From an uncultured Eubacterium sp. (GTDB lineage Bacteria; Bacillota; Clostridia; Lachnospirales; Lachnospiraceae): DNA of 40,063 nt. Positions 1 to 7,337 of this stretch are shown piece after piece. Position 1 is the first letter of the stretch, and each line of letters starts with the position of its first letter. The stretch lies in the NCBI GenBank assembly GCA_910579075.1, contig CAJTSV010000014.1, positions 1 through 40,063 on the forward strand. The letters run 5' to 3'. The position numbers and the translations under genes are program-made. Below the pieces are notes generated by a model, which was not told the DNA's origin, ran no database searches, and saw nothing but the letters and a program-made list of their open reading frames with translations.

Positions 1-52
1 ATAAAAGCTGCACTTGCAGGGCAGTAGTTTATACAAGGAAAGGTAAAAAAGA

Positions 53-2242
53 ATGAAAAAAGGAAAAGGCATTACAATACTTTGCATTGTCATGGCCTGT
101 ATACTCAGTCTGGGATATTATGCATCGATTATCCTGTCTTCTACGGGACGCGGGGAAAACCAGAATATTATCCTCGGGCTGGATCTGGCAGGCGGTGTGA
201 GCATCACATACCAGATTGTGGACGAGGATGCGACGGCCGAAGAAATCAGCGATACGGTCTACAAGCTGCAGAGGCGTGTGGAAGATTACAGCACGGAAGC
301 AACGGTTGTCAGGGAAGGCACAGACCGCATTACGGTTTCGATTCCGGGAGTTACCGACGCCAACGATATTCTGGAAGATCTGGGTACGCCGGGGTCGCTG
401 GAATTTCAGGACCCGGATGGCAATGTCGTGCTGACCGGGGATGATGTAGAGACGGCAACGGCAAGGTATGTGACAAATAACGGCATGAACCAGGCCATTG
501 TAGAGCTGCAGTTTACCGACGAGGCAGCGGAAATATTTTCAGACCTGACTGCAAATAATATTAACAAGCGCATCCCGATTGTGTATGACGGGGAGACCAT
601 CAGCAGCCCTGAGGTCAATGAGCAGATTAGCGGGGGCGTTGCTTCGATTGAAAATATCGGCACGTTTCAGGAAGCCGAAACACTGGCATCCCAGATACGT
701 ATCGGCTCGCTGTCTCTCGAGCTCGAAGAACTGACATCCCAGGTGGTGGGCGCATCGTTAGGCGAGGAAGCGATTTCTACGGCACTGACGGCAGCGGCAA
801 TCGGCCTGGCACTGATTATTGTATTTTTAATTGCATTTTACTGGGTTGCGGGCGTTGCAACTTCCCTCGGCCTTTTGATTTATGCGACAGCGGTGGTAGC
901 GGTTATCTATCTGTTTGAAATCACGCTGACGCTTCCGGGTATTGCGGGCATTATTCTGGGCATCGGCATGGCTGTGGACGCCAATGTCGTTATCAATGCA
1001 CGTATTAAGGAAGAACTGGCGCTTGGCAAGTCTACGGCGGCGGCAATCAAGACCGGCTACCAGAAAGCGCTTTCCGCGATTATTGACGGCAATATTACGA
1101 CGCTGATTGCGGCAGCGGTGCTGGCAGTCAAAGGCTCCGGCACGGTCAAGGGCTTTGCATATACGCTTGCAATCGGCATTATTTTATCCATGATTACAGC
1201 GCTTGTCGTAACAAGGTATACGATGTACGCGATTCATGCGGCTGGTTTTCAGGACGTGAAATATTACGGGGCGGCAAAGGAACGCAAAGTGGTGGATTTT
1301 CTGTCCAAACGGCGTGTATTTTTCGTTATTTCCATTGCTGCCATAGCAGCCGGTTTTGTCGCGGAAGCGGTCAATTCCGCTGGCGGAAAGGGCGCGTTTA
1401 ATTACAGCCTGGAATTTGCGGGCGGTACTTCTACGACCGTAGACCTTGGCAGGGATTATGAGCTGTCGGAGATTGATTCGGAAATTGTGCCGCTGATTAA
1501 CGATGCGCTCAATACCTCGGAAGTACAGGTGCAGAAAATCGCAGATACGACACAGGTTATTTTTAAGACACGCAGCCTGGAGCTTTCCGAGCGCGAAACG
1601 TTTGCGCAGCTGTTTGAGGAGAATTATTCCGTAGAATCCAGCGCGATTTCCTACCAGAATGTCAGCCAGACCATTAGTAAGGAAATGACCTCGGATGCCA
1701 TCTGGGCCGTTGTGATTGCGGTTATCCTGATGCTTATTTATATCTGGTTCCGGTTTGATGATTTCCGGTTTGCATCCAGTGCGATTCTTGCGCTGCTGCA
1801 CGATATTCTGGTTGTGCTGACGTGTTATGCACTGGTGCGTATTTCCGTCGGTTCTACGTTTATTGCGGTTATGCTGACGATACTCGGGTATTCGATTAAT
1901 GATACGATTGTTACCTTTGACCGCATCCGTGAGAATATGAAATCCAGGCTGAAGGTGACGGAATCCGAGCTGAAGGAAATCGCAAACAGGAGTATTACGC
2001 AGACACTGTCACGTTCGATTAACACATCTGTGACGACATTTGTCATGGTGCTGCTTTTGTATATCCTTGGCGTGGCATCCATCCGGGAATTTGCACTGCC
2101 GCTTATGGTCGGTGTTATCAGCGGAACGTATTCGTCTGTCTGCATTGCAACCGAGCTCTGGTTTGAGATGAAAATCCACCAGAAACCGGCAAAGCAGGCG
2201 CAGAAGGAGCCGAAGCCGGGTGCGAAGAAGAAAAAGAAGTAA
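53..2242 (+). CDS. secDF: Protein translocase subunit SecDF (fused SecD-SecF)
   Basis: Accessory proton-driven subunit of the Sec translocon that helps pull secreted proteins across the membrane. At 729 residues it holds both SecD and SecF. Residues 9-29 form the first membrane helix, and GLDLAGG at 42-48 is the SecD D1 motif. A polar extracytoplasmic domain follows, then a five-helix RND-type bundle at about 240-400. The SecF half starts near residue 415 with its own helix and the matching D1-like motif LEFAGG near 454, then a second bundle near 560-705. The tail is Lys-rich (PGAKKKKK). The ATG follows AAGGAAAGG. A 33-bp gap to glyA on the same strand suggests cotranscription. The fused form is usual in Bacillus and several Clostridia. 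Confidence 0.96.
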   Translation: MKKGKGITILCIVMACILSLGYYASIILSSTGRGENQNIILGLDLAGGVSITYQIVDEDATAEEISDTVYKLQRRVEDYSTEATVVREGTDRITVSIPGVTDANDILEDLGTPGSLEFQDPDGNVVLTGDDVETATARYVTNNGMNQAIVELQFTDEAAEIFSDLTANNINKRIPIVYDGETISSPEVNEQISGGVASIENIGTFQEAETLASQIRIGSLSLELEELTSQVVGASLGEEAISTALTAAAIGLALIIVFLIAFYWVAGVATSLGLLIYATAVVAVIYLFEITLTLPGIAGIILGIGMAVDANVVINARIKEELALGKSTAAAIKTGYQKALSAIIDGNITTLIAAAVLAVKGSGTVKGFAYTLAIGIILSMITALVVTRYTMYAIHAAGFQDVKYYGAAKERKVVDFLSKRRVFFVISIAAIAAGFVAEAVNSAGGKGAFNYSLEFAGGTSTTVDLGRDYELSEIDSEIVPLINDALNTSEVQVQKIADTTQVIFKTRSLELSERETFAQLFEENYSVESSAISYQNVSQTISKEMTSDAIWAVVIAVILMLIYIWFRFDDFRFASSAILALLHDILVVLTCYALVRISVGSTFIAVMLTILGYSINDTIVTFDRIRENMKSRLKVTESELKEIANRSITQTLSRSINTSVTTFVMVLLLYILGVASIREFALPLMVGVISGTYSSVCIATELWFEMKIHQKPAKQAQKEPKPGAKKKKK

Positions 2243-2275
2243 CTGTGAACCGAAAACAGGAAAGGAGCTTTGACT

Positions 2276-3517
2276 ATGTACACTTTGGAAGATATTCAGG
2301 CTGTTGACCCGGAAACCGCGGCTGCCATTACGGCGGAGCTGGACAGGCAGAACAGCCACATCGAACTGATTGCATCGGAAAACTGGGTCAGCCCGGCTGT
2401 GATGTCTGCCATGGGCAGCGTTATGACAAATAAATATGCCGAAGGATATCCGGGACACCGGTATTACGGCGGCTGCGGCTGTGTGGATGTCGTGGAAGAA
2501 CTGGCCAGGGAGCGTGCAAAGCAGCTGTTTGGATGTGAATATGCCAATGTGCAGCCGCATTCCGGTGCCCAGGCAAATATGGCCGTGCAGTTTGCACTGC
2601 TTAAGCCGGGTGATACGGTGATGGGCATGAACCTTGACCACGGCGGCCATCTGACACACGGCAGCCCGGTTAATTTTTCCGGAACGTATTTTAACATTGT
2701 TCCATATGGCGTTGGCGCAGATGGCTTTATTGACTATGACCAGTTAATCGAAACGGCAAAGGAATGCAGGCCGAAAATGATTATTGCAGGGGCATCGGCT
2801 TATGCAAGAACCATTGATTTTAAAAAGTTCCGTGAAGCAGCAGACGCAGCAGGCGCGTACCTGATGGTGGATATGGCACATATTGCGGGGCTGGTAGCAG
2901 CAGGGCTGCATCCGTCGCCGGTGCCTTATGCCGATGTCGTAACGACCACAACGCATAAAACGCTGCGCGGGCCGAGGGGCGGTATGATTTTATGCAGGGA
3001 CGCGGAGCTTGCGAAGAAATTCAAATTTAATAAATCGGTATTTCCGGGCATTCAGGGCGGGCCGCTTATGCATGTGATTGCGGCAAAGGCTGTCTGCCTT
3101 AAAGAAGCGCTCGAGCCTTCGTTCCGGACTTACCAGCAGAATGTGATTGACAATGCCCAGGCACTGTGCGCAGGACTGATAAACCGGGGCATCCGCATTG
3201 TGTCCGGCGGCACGGACAACCACCTGATGCTGCTTGATTTGACCGGATTCGGGCTGACGGGGAAAGAAGTGGAAGCAAGGCTTGACCTGGCGCATATTAC
3301 AGCCAACAAGAATACGATTCCAAATGACCCGCAGAAGCCGACGGTGACAAGCGGCATCCGTCTTGGAACGCCGGCAGTGACCTCGAGGGGCATGAATACA
3401 CAGGATATGGACCAGATTGCGCAGGCAATTGCCCTTTTGATAAAAGAAGGCGAAGCAGCTGCGGATAAAGCGCTTGCAATTACGCAGGCCCTGACAGCGA
3501 AATATCCGCTGAAATAA
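2276..3517 (+). CDS. glyA: Serine hydroxymethyltransferase
   Basis: PLP enzyme that interconverts serine plus tetrahydrofolate with glycine plus 5,10-methylene-THF, the main source of one-carbon units. The 413-residue product has the family landmarks HIELIASENW near the N-terminus, YPGHRYYGGC, and the PLP-lysine segment TTTTHKTLRGPRGG with Lys228. The frame also opens at a TTG at 2270, but AGGAG at 2263-2267 is correctly spaced (8 nt) for the ATG at 2276, so that start is preferred. It lies between secDF and serS on the same strand. Confidence 0.97.
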   Translation: MYTLEDIQAVDPETAAAITAELDRQNSHIELIASENWVSPAVMSAMGSVMTNKYAEGYPGHRYYGGCGCVDVVEELARERAKQLFGCEYANVQPHSGAQANMAVQFALLKPGDTVMGMNLDHGGHLTHGSPVNFSGTYFNIVPYGVGADGFIDYDQLIETAKECRPKMIIAGASAYARTIDFKKFREAADAAGAYLMVDMAHIAGLVAAGLHPSPVPYADVVTTTTHKTLRGPRGGMILCRDAELAKKFKFNKSVFPGIQGGPLMHVIAAKAVCLKEALEPSFRTYQQNVIDNAQALCAGLINRGIRIVSGGTDNHLMLLDLTGFGLTGKEVEARLDLAHITANKNTIPNDPQKPTVTSGIRLGTPAVTSRGMNTQDMDQIAQAIALLIKEGEAAADKALAITQALTAKYPLK

Positions 3518-3599
3518 AACGGGCAGCTTTACAGGCCAATACTGCCGCAGGGAACACTGCATGCCGGCAGGACAGCCTGGACTGCATGGATTTGAACAT

Positions 3600-3618
3600 G
3601 GCCCGGACAGCAGCCGGG
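3600..3618 (+). other. Short GC hairpin in serS leader
   Basis: GCCCGG (from 3601) and CCGGGC enclose a seven-base loop 24 nt before the serS start. There is no U-run, so it is not a terminator. It may be a leader stem; no function can be read from it. Confidence 0.3.
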
Positions 3619-3641
3619 CTGGAAAGGGTTTGGGGATAATT

Positions 3642-4931
3642 ATGCTGGATATAAAATTTGTCAGGGAAAATCCTGAATTGGTAAAAGAAAATATCCGAAA
3701 GAAATTTCAGGAAAAAAAGCTTCCGTTAGTCGACGAGGTGATTGAGCTGGACGCAAAAGCGCGCAGTGCCAAAAAGGAAGCAGATGCATTAAGAGCCAGC
3801 CGCAACCAGCTGTCCAAACAGATTGGCGCGCTGATGAAGGAAGGAAAGAAGGAAGAAGCACAGTCTGTCAAGGAGCAGGCTGCTGCCGGTGCAAAGCGGC
3901 TGGAAGAACTGGAAGCACAGGAAAAGGAGCTGCAGGAAAAGGTTCTGAAAAATATGATGGCCATTCCAAATATCATCGACCCTTCCGTGCCGGTCGGGCC
4001 GGATGATTCCTGCAATGTGGAAATACAAAGATACGGGGAGCCGCTTGTGCCGGACTTTGAGGTGCCGTATCATACGGAAATTATGGACCGGTTTTGCGGG
4101 ATTGACCTGGATGCAGCCGGAAAGGTGGCTGGAAACGGGTTTTATTACCTGATGGGCGATATTGCAAGGCTGCATTCGGCGGTGATTTCGTATGCCAGGG
4201 ATTTTATGATTGACAGGGGCTTTACTTACTGCGTGCCGCCGTTTATGATTCGCAGCAGTGTCGTGACAGGTGTCATGAGCTTTGAAGAAATGGATGCGAT
4301 GATGTATAAAATCGAGGGCGAAGACCTGTATTTAATCGGGACGTCCGAGCATTCCATGATTGGAAAATTCATTGATACCATTCATGACGAGGAAAGCCTG
4401 CCGTATACGATGACCAGCTACTCGCCGTGCTTCCGCAAGGAAAAAGGCGCGCACGGCATTGAGGAGCGCGGCGTGTACCGCATCCACCAGTTTGAAAAGC
4501 AGGAGATGATAGTTGTATGCAGGCCGGATGAATCCATGCTGTGGTATGACAGGCTCTGGCAGAATACGGTTGATTTGTTCCGCAGCCTGGATATTCCGGT
4601 GCGGACGCTGGAATGCTGTTCGGGCGACCTGGCAGACCTGAAGGTCAAATCGTGTGACGTGGAAGCATGGTCTCCGCGCCAGAAGAAATATTTTGAGGTC
4701 GGCAGCTGCTCCAATCTGGGAGACGCCCAGGCGAGACGGCTGAAAATCCGCGTAAAGGATAAAGAGAAGAACAAATATTTTGCGCACACATTGAATAATA
4801 CCGTGGCAGCCCCGCCGCGGATGCTGATTGCATTTCTGGAAAATAACCTGAACGCAGACGGCAGCGTAAATGTGCCGCAGGCGCTGCGGGCTTATATGGG
4901 CGGTGCGGATAAGCTGGTTCCGGTAAAATAG
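3642..4931 (+). CDS. serS: Seryl-tRNA synthetase
   Basis: Class II synthetase that charges tRNA-Ser (and tRNA-Sec where present). The 429-residue product starts with the family-typical MLDIKFVRENPELVKEN. A long antiparallel coiled-coil arm spans about residues 27-100, followed by the catalytic core with motif 2 (SPCFRKEKGAHG) and motif 3 (NNTVAAPPRMLIAFLENN). Motif 3 lacks the GSGLAVGR form of Bacillus SerRS; from memory this NNT..PR variant is common in Clostridia. The frame is open upstream to 3561, but those 27 codons match no SerRS N-terminus and the ATG at 3642 follows TTGGGGAT. No T-box specifier or AGGGTGG motif is visible in the 124-bp leader; only a GCCCGG/CCGGGC hairpin is seen. Confidence 0.96.
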   Translation: MLDIKFVRENPELVKENIRKKFQEKKLPLVDEVIELDAKARSAKKEADALRASRNQLSKQIGALMKEGKKEEAQSVKEQAAAGAKRLEELEAQEKELQEKVLKNMMAIPNIIDPSVPVGPDDSCNVEIQRYGEPLVPDFEVPYHTEIMDRFCGIDLDAAGKVAGNGFYYLMGDIARLHSAVISYARDFMIDRGFTYCVPPFMIRSSVVTGVMSFEEMDAMMYKIEGEDLYLIGTSEHSMIGKFIDTIHDEESLPYTMTSYSPCFRKEKGAHGIEERGVYRIHQFEKQEMIVVCRPDESMLWYDRLWQNTVDLFRSLDIPVRTLECCSGDLADLKVKSCDVEAWSPRQKKYFEVGSCSNLGDAQARRLKIRVKDKEKNKYFAHTLNNTVAAPPRMLIAFLENNLNADGSVNVPQALRAYMGGADKLVPVK

Positions 4932-5091
4932 GCAGCAAGGGAACCGGGTTTTGGAAAACGCCTTGCGGTGGGATTATTCACGCTGGCATCCGGTTCCTGG
5001 CTTGCCAGGTTACTGTTCACACAGGACTTTGCAGGGTCTGCCCTATGGGCATTCACTGCAAAAAAAAGTTGAAAAAAATGTAAAAAAAGAG

Positions 5092-5120
5092 TTGACAAAA
5101 GACAGGCTGTGCGTTATACT
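5092..5120 (+). promoter_or_regulatory. Sigma-A promoter of the tRNA cluster
   Basis: Perfect -35 TTGACA (5092-5097), 17-bp spacer and -10 TATACT (5115-5120), about 50 bp before tRNA-Val. The upstream A/T-rich tracts resemble an UP element. This is the strongest promoter-like sequence in the window, as expected for stable RNA. Confidence 0.9.
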
Positions 5121-5169
5121 GACTAAGTCGGTTGCGGGAGTAAGAAAACAAGCGCAGCCAGTCAGAAAT

Positions 5170-5242
5170 GGGATCTTAGCTCAGCTGGGAGAGCATCTGC
5201 CTTACAAGCAGAGGGTCATAGGTTCGAGCCCTATAGGTCCCA
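5170..5242 (+). tRNA. tRNA-Val (anticodon TAC)
   Basis: A 73-nt cloverleaf. The 7-bp acceptor GGGATCT/AGGTCCC has one G-U pair and discriminator A. The D-arm contains AGCTCAG, the anticodon loop CTTACAA gives anticodon TAC, and the T-loop is TTCGAGC. The 3' CCA is not encoded. First gene of a three-tRNA cluster. Confidence 0.96.
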
Positions 5243-5265
5243 TTCTATACAGCTGTATAGGGCAG

Positions 5266-5349
5266 GCCCGTGTGGCGGAACAGGCAGACGCGCAGGACTT
5301 AAAATCCTGTTGTGGAAACACAGTACCGGTTCGATTCCGGTCACGGGCA
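5266..5349 (+). tRNA. tRNA-Leu (anticodon TAA)
   Basis: An 84-nt class II tRNA. The acceptor is GCCCGTG/CACGGGC with discriminator A. The anticodon loop CTTAAAA gives TAA, with stems AGGA/TCCT. A long variable arm (GTGGAAACAC) is typical of tRNA-Leu, and the T-loop is TTCGATT. CCA is not encoded. It lies 23 bp after tRNA-Val. Confidence 0.96.
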
Positions 5350-5385
5350 TTGATATGGCGTTCATATCAAAAGAAAAAAGAATAT

Positions 5386-5459
5386 GTGTGTGTAGCTCAG
5401 CTGGATAGAGCACTTGGCTACGGACCAAGGTGTCGGGGGTTCGAATCCTCTCACGCACG
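5386..5459 (+). tRNA. tRNA-Arg (anticodon ACG)
   Basis: A 74-nt cloverleaf. The acceptor is GTGTGTG/CACGCAC with one G-U pair and discriminator G. The anticodon loop CTACGGA gives ACG, whose A34 is normally deaminated to inosine by TadA. The T-arm GGGGG/CCTCT relies on two G-U wobbles, which is slightly weak. CCA is not encoded. It is the last tRNA before the terminator. Confidence 0.95.
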
Positions 5460-5468
5460 TTAGCAGAA

Positions 5469-5503
5469 AGTCTTGAAAATGTGATATTTTCAAGGCTTTT
5501 TTG
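5469..5503 (+). terminator. Intrinsic terminator after the tRNA cluster
   Basis: A 12-bp stem (5469-5480 with 5486-5497, GU pairs included) is followed by TTTTTT. It closes the tRNA transcript ten bases after tRNA-Arg. Its left arm AGTCTTGAAAATG recurs once at about 5539-5551 without a stem. Confidence 0.85.
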
Positions 5504-5603
5504 TTTGGAAAATGACTAATTTATGGATTATCGAATACAGTCTTGAAAATGGCGATATCAGGAAAATGGAGACATGCTATACCATCAGGTTCTGTTTTAC
5601 ATC

Positions 5604-5645
5604 AACAAAAAGCGGGCATTCATGTATGGGATGCCGGCTTTTTTA
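5604..5645 (+). terminator. Terminator-like hairpin with A and T flanks
   Basis: AAAAAGCGGGCATTC pairs with GGATGCCGGCTTTTTT across an ATGTATG loop with one mismatch. A-tract and T-tract flanks would let it work in both directions. It lies in the gene-free stretch 5460-5754, where no other feature is visible except a partial copy of the preceding terminator arm. Confidence 0.6.
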
Positions 5646-5754
5646 TTTGCTTATATATTAACATGCTGCATTAACCATTTATGGCTAATGTCCAGCAGAA
5701 ACATTAGAAGCTATCATGATTAGAGTAGTTCATGCGTGAAGGAGAAAAAAGGAT

Positions 5755-5958
5755 TTGATTTCATATGAAAAACTCTGGCTGACAATGAAGGAAAAGGGAA
5801 TATCCCAGTATGCGCTTATAAAAAAATACAATGTAAGCGCCGGGCAGCTTTCAAGGCTGCGCAGCAATTCTTACGTCAGCACTCATACGATTGATACGCT
5901 GTGCGGCATACTGGATTGCAGTGTTGAGGATATCATGACATACAGAAAAGCACCATAG
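5755..5958 (+). CDS. Cro/CI-type small DNA-binding protein
   Basis: A 67-residue protein consisting of a single helix-turn-helix domain of the Cro/CI (HTH_26, YozG-like) type. The recognition unit reads ISQYALIKKYNVSAGQLSRL, and the C-terminal part DTLCGILDCSVEDIM is the usual last helix of the family. It probably acts as a dimeric repressor; its target is unknown. The start is TTG at 5755 with GAAGGAG ten bases upstream. It stands alone, with its own terminator downstream, at the edge of a decayed stretch, so it may be a survivor of a lost mobile or regulatory locus. Confidence 0.8.
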   Translation: MISYEKLWLTMKEKGISQYALIKKYNVSAGQLSRLRSNSYVSTHTIDTLCGILDCSVEDIMTYRKAP

Positions 5959-5967
5959 TTAAGAAAC

Positions 5968-6016
5968 GGAAAAATAACAGTTCTTTGCGGCAGTCTGCTG
6001 TGTTATTTCCTTTTTT
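5968..6016 (+). terminator. Terminator after the Cro/CI gene
   Basis: GGAAAAATAACAG pairs imperfectly with CTGTGTTATTTCC, followed by TTTTTT. It begins ten bases after the stop codon. Confidence 0.65.
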
Positions 6017-6226
6017 ATTGCAGCAGATAACTACTCTGGAACGTATTTGAAAAATGCTTTTCGTGATTTGATTACGCTCTGTCAGCTTATGCAGAACAAA
6101 TTTGCATCTGATGCGGTATTTATCTGCCGCAGTAATATCATTTATTTATCCGATTATGTGCACCGGTACGGAACCTGTAAGGAGAGGTCTGTACCGGTGT
6201 ATGCAGACGAAAAAGGAGATAGTTAA
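5978..6226 (+). pseudogene. Possible remnant of an unknown coding sequence
   Basis: A frame stays open for 82 codons, ending in TAA at 6224-6226. No start codon with a ribosome site is visible; the first ATG is internal at 6089. The translation is protein-like in its second half (for example SNIIYLSDYVHRYG), but I do not recognise it. The upstream part overlaps the terminator of the preceding gene, which argues against an intact gene. It could be the 3' end of a deleted gene or a chance frame. It lies in the 740-bp stretch 5959-6698, which has no intact gene. Confidence 0.25.
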
Positions 6227-6291
6227 GAATATCCCTGCTGGGTGATGGGGGATGAAAAAATATAAATTTACATCATAGATTCAAATGCCTG

Positions 6292-6300
6292 TGTTATAAT
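6292..6300 (+). promoter_or_regulatory. Extended -10 promoter ahead of the receiver remnant
   Basis: TGTTATAAT gives a TGn-extended perfect -10 at 6295-6300. No good -35 box sits 17 bp upstream (ATCATA); TTTACA at 6267 is 22 bp away. It is placed correctly to have driven the decayed response-regulator frame starting at 6320. Confidence 0.5.
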
Positions 6301-6319
6301 TATGGCCAGAAGATGTGTT

Positions 6320-6471
6320 ATGCGTAAATTTTTGTTGCAGAGGATGATTTATCAATACAGGAGCTGCTGCATGATTTTATACAGGAAGCCGGATATTGTG
6401 CTGTACTGGCTGCTGACGGTGTGGAAGCGCTTGAAAAATATTCGCAACAGGATTTTGATTTGCATGCATGA
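6320..6471 (+). pseudogene. Truncated, frameshifted response-regulator receiver domain
   Basis: Read from ATG at 6320 with one base restored in the A-run at 6326-6328, the sequence gives MRK followed by IFVAEDDLSIQELLHDFIQE and then AGYCAVLAADGVEALEKY. This is the first half of a CheY/OmpR-type receiver domain: beta-1, the E-D-D acidic pocket, helix 1 and helix 2. The frame runs to DFDL and ends in TGA at 6469, just before the position where the phospho-accepting Asp should lie. The rest of the regulator and any kinase are gone. The alternative open frame at 6302-6532 is the same DNA in another register and is not protein-like. Confidence 0.75.
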
Positions 6472-6698
6472 TGCAGAAATTGAAAATCATATTCCATTCA
6501 AAATCAATACAAGCCAGAGGGGCATTCTTTAACAGTACCCGGAAAAAGGACGATAACCAAAACCGTTATTCACAGAGAGGAGATTTTGCTATTTGATAAA
6601 AAATATTTGTTTTTATTTACAAAGAATGCAACAATTTCCGGTTCGTATCTGTATATATAGTGAAACCAATGTGACAGTTCAGCTGCGCAGGGCCAGCT

Positions 6699-7337
6699 GT
6701 GAAAGGAATGAATGTTAAGGCGATGGAGATAGCAGCCAGAATTCAAAAAATGGAAGTGTGGAATATCTGCAAGGGGAGCACCGTCTTTTCAAAAAAAATT
6801 GAAAGCCTGTTTGATAAGAAGCTGAAAGAAGGGGCAGGAAGGAAGGCTGAAACACGGGAACAGGCGAACCGTCAGGCGGAGAGGATGCTGGATGAATATG
6901 GAAACAGCATTCTGCGGCTGGCGTATTCTTATCTGCATAATATGAGTGATGCGGAGGAAATTCTGCAGGAAACGCTTATAAAGGTGATGAAAACAGCGCC
7001 GGTTTTTGAAAACCAGACGCATGAGAAAGCGTGGCTGATGCGGGTCGCGGGAAATCTGAGCAGAAACCGGATTGCATATAACCGGATTCGGAGTACAGAT
7101 GAACTGAAAGATTCCCTTGCGGCAGATGAACGGGAAGACCTGTCTTTTGTGTGGGAGGCGGTGAAATTACTGCCTGTGAAATACCGTGAGGTTATCCATC
7201 TGTTTTATCTGGAAGGCTGCTCAACGCGTCAGATTGCCGGGATTCTGGGATTGAAAGAAACGACGGTGCGTTCGCATCTGCACAGGGCGCGGGAAAAGCT
7301 GAAAGAGGTTTTGAAGGAGGAATATGACTTTGCGTAA
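6699..7337 (+). CDS. ECF-type RNA polymerase sigma factor
   Basis: Alternative sigma factor of the extracytoplasmic-function group that directs RNA polymerase to a small regulon. Region sigma-2 lies at about residues 60-125 (ILRLAYSYLHNMSDAEEILQ, then EKAWLMRVAGNLSRNR). Sigma-4 lies at about 150-207 (LLPVKYREVIHLFYLEGCST and TVRSHLHRAREKLK). It carries roughly 55 extra N-terminal residues over usual ECF factors. GTG at 6699 has AGGG at a plausible distance; ATG 6708 or 6723 are alternatives, so the N-terminus is uncertain. It overlaps the next gene by 14 bp, the classic arrangement of an ECF factor with its anti-sigma factor. No convincing ECF autoregulatory promoter was found. Confidence 0.9.
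   Translation: MKGMNVKAMEIAARIQKMEVWNICKGSTVFSKKIESLFDKKLKEGAGRKAETREQANRQAERMLDEYGNSILRLAYSYLHNMSDAEEILQETLIKVMKTAPVFENQTHEKAWLMRVAGNLSRNRIAYNRIRSTDELKDSLAADEREDLSFVWEAVKLLPVKYREVIHLFYLEGCSTRQIAGILGLKETTVRSHLHRAREKLKEVLKEEYDFA

Noticed and set aside
3518..3641. T-box leader before serS
   Set aside because: No specifier loop and no AGGGTGGNACCGCG element; only one short hairpin without a U-run.
5170..5460. Integrated element at the tRNA genes
   Set aside because: No integrase, no duplicated tRNA 3' end and no direct attachment repeat were found in the window.
4951..5463. 170-codon frame across the tRNA cluster, and the opposite-strand frame at 5231-5458
   Set aside because: Both run through three well-formed tRNA genes and a promoter, so they are chance frames.
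6302..6532. Open frame of 76 codons after the extended -10 box
   Set aside because: It is the receiver fossil read in the wrong register; the neighbouring frame gives a clear receiver-domain peptide while this one is not protein-like.
6600..6700. ECF-type autoregulated promoter (TGAAAC...CGTA) upstream of the sigma gene
   Set aside because: TGAAAC at 6661 is followed 16 bp later by CTGC, not CGTA, and TGCAAC has CGTA only 11 bp away; neither spacing fits.
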